The notes under the pieces: model-generated
Seen by the model: the letters and a program-made list of their open reading frames with translations, nothing else
What the model was told of the DNA's origin: nothing
Database searches by the model: none
Translations under genes and position numbers: made by a program
In this document: positions 8,996-13,590 of the stretch, piece by piece
Numbering within the stretch: the stretch's first letter is position 1
How the letters are laid out: every line of letters starts with the position of its first letter
Origin: Hirudo medicinalis
Lineage: Eukaryota > Annelida > Clitellata > Hirudinida > Hirudinidae
Reading direction: 5' to 3'
NCBI GenBank assembly: GCA_011800805.1
Contig: MPNW01000305.1
Span: forward strand, 7,989 to 21,578
Length of the DNA: 13,590 bases

Positions 8996-9146
8996 TAATT
9001 CTTACAAATCATATATTTTAAATAAGTGAAATCATCTCATGTGGATTTTCCGCCGTGCGTCTAATTTCTGCTGTATGATCTGCTACTTTAAATTTTTGCA
9101 CTTCTGATTGAATCCTTTTTTGACATTCGGTTTTGAATTGTTTTAT

Positions 9147-11780
9147 TGGAACAGGCAGCCCATCAGAAGGACGTGAAGAGAGGAGCGAGGGACTTGCGCC
9201 GCGCAGAAAGAGGGAGACAGAGGAAATATGAGAGGAGTAGAGCTATGAATAGCTTTTTTAGCGATCCGTACAGATACTGGAGATCGCTACTAGACCCTTT
9301 AAAATCGGGTGAACTTTCTGTAGAGTAAGACAAGTTTGAGGAACACTTACTTAAAACATATACTCCTCCGCCATGAGTCTCTACAGGAAAGGGTGGAAGC
9401 AGGAAAAGCGTCTCCTTCGCTCGAGGAGGTGAGAGGAGTTATGAGAAAAGCGAGAAACCGATCAGTGCCAGGACCAAACGGAGTTCCCTATCTCCTATGC
9501 AAAAGATGCCCCAAAACACTATATTTGCTGCATTCCCTCATTCTGAGAGCATGCTCGTCGGCCACGGTCGATGATGAGTGGAAGAAAGCAGAAGGCGTCT
9601 ATATTCCGAAGGAGAAAGACTCCAAAGGTCTGAATCAATTCAGACCAATATCGCTATTGAATGTAGAGGGGAAAATGTTTTTCTCCATCATGGCATCGAG
9701 GCTCACGGAGTTCGTGATGTCGAACCAGTACATGGACATTTCAGTTCAAAAAGGAGGCATTCAAGGTGTACCCGGTTGTATCGAGCATAACTTGCTGATG
9801 ATCTGGGAGGCTATCCAGAGAGCCAAGAGGAACCGAGTGAGTCTGTACGTCGTGTGGCTGGACCTAGCGAACGCATACGGGTCAGTGCCACACCAGCTCC
9901 TATGGAAAACCATCATGGCCCATCATGTGCCACAGCCCGTTATTCACATCCTTCAGGAATACCTTAGCGGGTTCATGATGCGATTTTCTACCAAGACGTA
10001 CACTACAAGGTGGGTACCTCCGGAGGTTGGAATAGCTATGGGGTGCACGATTTCTCCTTCCCTATTCGTACTGGCGATGCAGATCTTACTGAAGGAAGTC
10101 GGGTCCAATATTCCAGAGGCGCACATTGGTAAAGGTGTGTACATGCCTCCAATAAAGGCATTCGTGGAGGACACTACCCTGATCATGAACAGAAAGAAGG
10201 TTGTCAAAATACCATGGACAAATTGAACGACGTGCTAGGGTGGCGTCGAATGGCTTTTAAGCCTGCGAAATTCAGAACAGAACGTCTCGCCCTGAACAGG
10301 GGGACAATTCTCAGTCACGTGTTCTTCGATGTGGCGGAACAGCGAATCCCCACAGTATCCGAAGAAACGGTGAAAAGTCTCGGAAGGATTTTCGACGAAT
10401 CTCTCACCGACAAGAGTATGAGGGGCCATATTCCAAAAAACCATCAAGGGATAGCAAGCGATCGAGGCGGCACCGCTGCAAGGGCGTTTCAAAGTGTGGT
10501 TGCTCCAGTTCGTGCCCCTTCCAAGACTGCTCTGGCCGTTAACATCTATGAGATTGGTTTGTCAATTGTCGAGAAATTGGAGAGGAAAGTTAACCGATAC
10601 ACCAGAAAATGGCTAGGCCTTCCTCCAGCGCTGTCATCTACAGCAGCAGCACGAGCGTGCGAGGACCACTGAGGTCCATCTTGGAAGAGTACAAGCTCTC
10701 CAAAATAAGAACGCAGTGGATGCTCAACAACACCGCGGACAGCAGGATCCGCGAAGTCAAGCCACTACTCAGAGCTGGAAGGAAATTCCGAGCGCAGATT
10801 AAGATCGACGAATCAGTAGCCGAGCTGATGTTCGAAGAAGTGAGAGGTCCTACCCAGACGGACCGTCATGCAGTTGGATGGAACCACCTGCCAAAATGGT
10901 CCCAGGCGAGCTCAACAGTCAGAGCCGATTAGATTAGTCAGATTAGCCAGGAAAGGAGGCAAAAAAGGGGAGCAAGACCGAGTCGCGAGGGCGGTTCAGC
11001 AATCACAGCAGGGTAAGTGGACAACGTGGGAAGACCTAATGCAAAGATCCCTTACCTGGAGCGATATGTGGAAGATGTCCCCGCTCCGACTTGCCTTCGC
11101 GATAATGTCAGTGTACGACCAATTTGCAGAAATGGGGTTTGTTGGAAGACACCAAATGCGGGCTCTGTGGCGGAACCGACACACTGCATCACGTGCTCAG
11201 CAATTGCACGTATGCCTTTGCCAACGGTCGGTACACATAGCGACATAACCAGGTCCTTCGAGAAGTGTGTGATGCCGCAAAAGCAGCAGTCTCCAAAGCA
11301 AACTCGCGCACGATCGCAAAGCAGGGAAAGATTTATTTCTTGCGCGAGGGCTTCGCACACCTCTGTAAAAAGAGATGTCAAACTCCCAGGCGAGACATTC
11401 TTGCAGAGGCAAACGACTGGACTGTCGCAGCCGACCTAGAAAGTGGCAAGAGGCCGGACTTGGTGCTCGTGTCGTCGTCGTCGGATGCCATCATTCTGGT
11501 GGAGCTGACGGTACCGTTGGAGGACAAGCTTCAATACAGCAATGCGCTCAAAGTAGATAGGTATGCAGATCTGTCGATGGACCTGGAAGCGAAGGGATAC
11601 CGGACATACCTCTTCCCCATCGAGGTTGGCGCAAGGGGCGTAGTCGGCAGGACTACTTATGCTTTCCTTGCGAAGATTGGATTGTCTAGCCGAGAGAAAA
11701 CGAAGGCTATGACAAGGATGTCTGAGGCCGCAGAAGCATCATTCTGGATCTGGTACATGAGGAGCCAGAAGAAGTCTTAA
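9147..11780 (+). pseudogene. 5'-truncated non-LTR retrotransposon with restriction-like endonuclease (R2/NeSL/CRE-like)
   Basis: Segments in several frames form the rear part of one large protein: an N-terminal linker with YWRSLLDPLKSGEL; a reverse transcriptase at about 9372-10210 with RPISLLNVEGK, motif A VWLDLANAYGS and motif B GIAMGCTISPSLF; a thumb region with EKLERKVNRYTRKWLGLPP; a zinc knuckle CGLCGGTDTLHHVLSNC (11157-11207); and an endonuclease with RPDLVLVSSSSD and ILVELTVP (11451-11516). This order, reverse transcriptase then knuckle then PD-type nuclease, defines the restriction-like-endonuclease elements. Defects: TAA at 9326 and TAG at 11238 in frame; frameshifts near 9370, 10212, 10475, 10545, 10640, 10900 and 11140; and FVED in place of FxDD in the active site, with GAG at 10167. 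The front of the protein is missing. The region is clearly GC-richer than its surroundings. The exact clade is uncertain. Confidence 0.85.
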
Positions 11781-12370
11781 GAGGCCACTTCAGGAAAGCC
11801 GGAGAAAGCCGTCGGCCTCAGGTGTAAATGATCCACCGAACGACTGGGCCAAAACATTGGCCGAGAGACGCGGTAATGTCGGGAGAAATGGGCCGACCGC
11901 GGGCTCGCAAAGCACTATGGACTGCGGACCAAACCGAAAATTTCTAAGTCCGGCTGCCGCTACAAAGAAATTATAAGGCCCACATATATTAATTATACGG
12001 TGTGAAGAAGCCGCTGAGAGCTTTTATGACCGCTGTAGGCAACTGGGATGCATGCGATCGCCAAAGAGAGCCTCGCATAGTCGAAGTTTGCAGGCGCAAA
12101 GCAGATAGTATGCGACATGAAGAAGCCATTGAGAGCTTTCGGAGTCGCTCCAGTCCAGGCAGCAGTGACCGGCATAAGAATGCCAACAAGAGCCTCTCAT
12201 AGCCGGCGGTAAGCGTTGGGTCCCGAAGGATAAAAACCGACAGGGACATCGGCTGATCACCGGATGCGGCCCGCCTCCCGAAAACGTCAGGAGATTCAAA
12301 GGGCCGAAACGTTTGAAGACTTGGGAATCTCCTCTGAGGAGCCATGTCGGAGCTCCAAGGCGGAGTATTA
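11781..12370 (+). mobile_element. 3' untranslated region of the restriction-like-endonuclease retroelement
   Basis: After the TAA at 11778-11780 the GC-rich composition continues without a conserved frame until about 12370, where the sequence turns abruptly AT-rich. I take this as the 3' untranslated tail, which in these elements is bound by the protein and starts target-primed reverse transcription. It contains short palindromes such as CTCCTC/GAGGAG near 12330 and an internal diverged repeat. No poly(A) tail or target-site duplication could be defined, so the 3' boundary is approximate. Confidence 0.6.
12003..12205 (+). repeat. Diverged tandem repeat in the retroelement 3' tail
   Basis: TGAAGAAGCC begins at 12003 and again at 12118. 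Each is followed by GAGAGCTTT, a variable middle, and AGAGCCTCxCATAGxCG (ending at 12083 and 12205). The two units are about 81 and 88 bp, offset by 115 bp, and clearly similar only in blocks. Repeats in 3' untranslated regions are known in several non-LTR families, but the role here is unknown. Confidence 0.65.
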
Positions 12371-12670
12371 AGAAAAAGTTACGAACATAAAATATGCCCC
12401 TCCAAACAAATGTTTCTTGCATTCAGCGTCTAATATTTCAGCTTTATTCGATGCGACAACAATTTTAGTCAAAAGACCCCTTTGACATCTGAGCAGTGAT
12501 AACAAATTTGCGTTGCCAGAAGCATGTTTTGCAGCTTTCTCTGACAGTTTTCGGCTTGCAGATAGTGATTCATCATTTATTCGGATGCATTATAGCTTTT
12601 CTTAGGATTAAGACGCAGTCTAAATCCAATTAAATGCGCTGAAAGTGAATTTTGTTCATTTAAATACAAT

Positions 12671-12939
12671 ATGTCGAAAATCGCATAAAATACTATTTTC
12701 ACCCAATAAAGATATAACTATTCGTAATGCTTGTAATGTAATACTTCACAATATTGAAAATATTTTACAGCATGAAATTAAATTTCTAGAAATGTTTATA
12801 AAGATAAAATATTAGATATATAAAAACTTAGCTAAATTTCTGCATACTGCGAAGTATTTACAATACCATAAAATATTTCTTATAACCATAATATCTTTAT
12901 CCGTTGAGTTTTAATCGATTTTTATGCGATTTTAGACAT
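12671..12939. repeat. Long imperfect inverted repeat (foldback or MITE-like)
   Basis: The left arm 12671-12754 and right arm 12844-12939 are reverse complements in three successive blocks. ATGTCGAAAATCGCATAAAA (12671-12690) pairs with 12920-12939 with one mismatch. ATAAAGATAT (12706-12715) pairs perfectly with 12891-12900. ATACTTCACAATAT (12741-12754) pairs with 12844-12857 at 12 of 14 bases. The order and spacing of the blocks are preserved, so the arms derive from one inverted duplication with small indels. The 89-bp centre is AT-rich and non-coding. It could be a foldback element, a MITE, or the source of a hairpin RNA. Confidence 0.7.
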
Positions 12940-13565
12940 TTTTCACTTAACGATGCAACTGAAGATGAATTCTGGGCTAGCTTTTGTACCTGTCTCCGAC
13001 ATTGTTTCATCGTTTGTGATATCCTATCGATTTCTTTTCTTCAATAAAAAATTATTTACAGCATTAAAGTAGGGACGTCATTTCAACTTTTTCCAGGGGG
13101 GCAAACCATCTCTCAACCCTTCCCGATAAGATGATGTTTTTTGCTTCTCATCATCACTTCCGACTCCGCTACGCACATTAAAGTCACTAAAAATCTTTTA
13201 ACACAAGTATTTTAATACTTTTATTAACAGAATATTTATATCTTCACATCTATAGATTTTTGTTAAAATAACAGGTAACATCTTTGTTTTAAATGACCAA
13301 AGTCATCAATAACAGATTCAATATTTACATTTTTGTCATCTTCTTGAGAGATGCAATTACAAGCAGATCACCGCATCTGTTCCTGAGATATGCTATCACT
13401 CGCTTCAAGCAGCTAAAAATCGTTCGTTTTCCACTGTAGCGACAGCGGCATTGACGACGAAGACGCTACAAAGTTCATTTACAACAACGGCAACAATGCT
13501 TCGACTGACAACATAACTGCTGGAGTAGCAGCGTAGCGACGTAGCGGGAAGAGTAGGAGAGAGAA
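12940..13565. other. Non-coding AT-rich region with small palindromes
   Basis: No recognisable coding frame is seen on either strand. Small inverted repeats occur: GATGATG/CATCATC at 13130-13155, AAGTAT/ATACTT at 13205-13220, and TGTAGCG/CGCTACA at 13435-13470. CCGCTACG at 13166-13173 is the reverse complement of CGTAGCGG near 13540. The GTAGGGACGTC stretch near 13070 followed by a run of G resembles transposon ends in style only. Confidence 0.45.
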
Positions 13566-13590
13566 GGGAAGAATGCCCTGACTTAGCTTC
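13566..13590 (-). pseudogene. Second fragment of the window-start retroelement, cut by the window end
   Basis: These 25 bases match 310-334 at 24 positions in the same orientation. On the minus strand they read EAKSGHSS, the same peptide start as the RNase H fragment at 334-1 (EATSGHSS). Similarity stops abruptly at 13566, where the downstream RNase H sequence would be expected. It is probably the broken edge of another copy lying beyond the window. Confidence 0.55.

Noticed and set aside
9953..11412. Minus-strand open frames opposite the retroelement coding region
   Set aside because: The plus strand carries clear reverse transcriptase, knuckle and endonuclease motifs, so the antisense frames are shadows.
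9147..11780. A true R2 element in ribosomal DNA
   Set aside because: No 28S rRNA sequence flanks the element, and the surroundings are AT-rich transposon debris.
11989..12422. Long minus-strand open frames over the retroelement 3' tail
   Set aside because: They fall in GC-rich sequence where stops are rare, three frames are open at once, and the predicted proteins show no recognisable domain.

Overview
This window is nuclear DNA from a multicellular animal, most likely an AT-rich invertebrate. Both host genes are split by many GT-AG introns of about 50-600 bp, the flanks hold several decayed non-LTR retrotransposons, and no bacterial-type operons or ribosome binding sites are seen. The phylum cannot be fixed from the sequence. 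One undetermined base (N at 2742) shows this is draft assembly.

Layout. Positions 1-334 (minus strand) hold the RNase H end of a decayed Jockey-type retroelement. An intergenic stretch follows that contains a perfect palindromic GTCACGTGAC at 641-650. From 895 to 4823 (plus strand) lies a complete 14-exon gene for the lysosomal transporter MFSD1, reconstructed here as a 466-residue protein with every intron phase matching. Its introns hold AT microsatellites, a duplicated block around the N, and a tRNA-Ser-like SINE fragment. From 6706 down to 5418 (minus strand) lies a complete 7-exon gene for the RWD-RING ubiquitin ligase RNF25, reconstructed as 259 residues. The two genes converge tail to tail, with stop codons about 0.6 kb apart.

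From about 7.4 kb onward the window is transposon-derived. There is a possible hAT-like end near 7435, a frameshifted Jockey/CR1-like reverse transcriptase at 7567-8995, and a GC-richer, 5'-truncated element at 9147-about 12370 of the restriction-like-endonuclease group (R2/NeSL/CRE-like). That element keeps reverse transcriptase, zinc-knuckle and endonuclease segments, but has several frameshifts, two nonsense codons and a catalytic Asp-to-Glu change. A 12671-12939 inverted repeat able to form a long imperfect hairpin follows. The last 25 bases repeat 24 of 25 bases of the retroelement coding sequence at 310-334.

How the genes relate. MFSD1 acts in the lysosomal membrane and RNF25 acts in cytosolic ubiquitin signalling at ribosomes; the sequence gives no reason to think they cooperate. 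The most biologically suggestive link is the GTCACGTGAC box, identical to the CLEAR consensus of the TFEB/MITF lysosomal programme, about 245 bp upstream of the start codon of a lysosomal gene. I found no convincing previously undescribed system. The best leads are that regulatory link, the long inverted repeat, and the shared retroelement segment at the two window ends.
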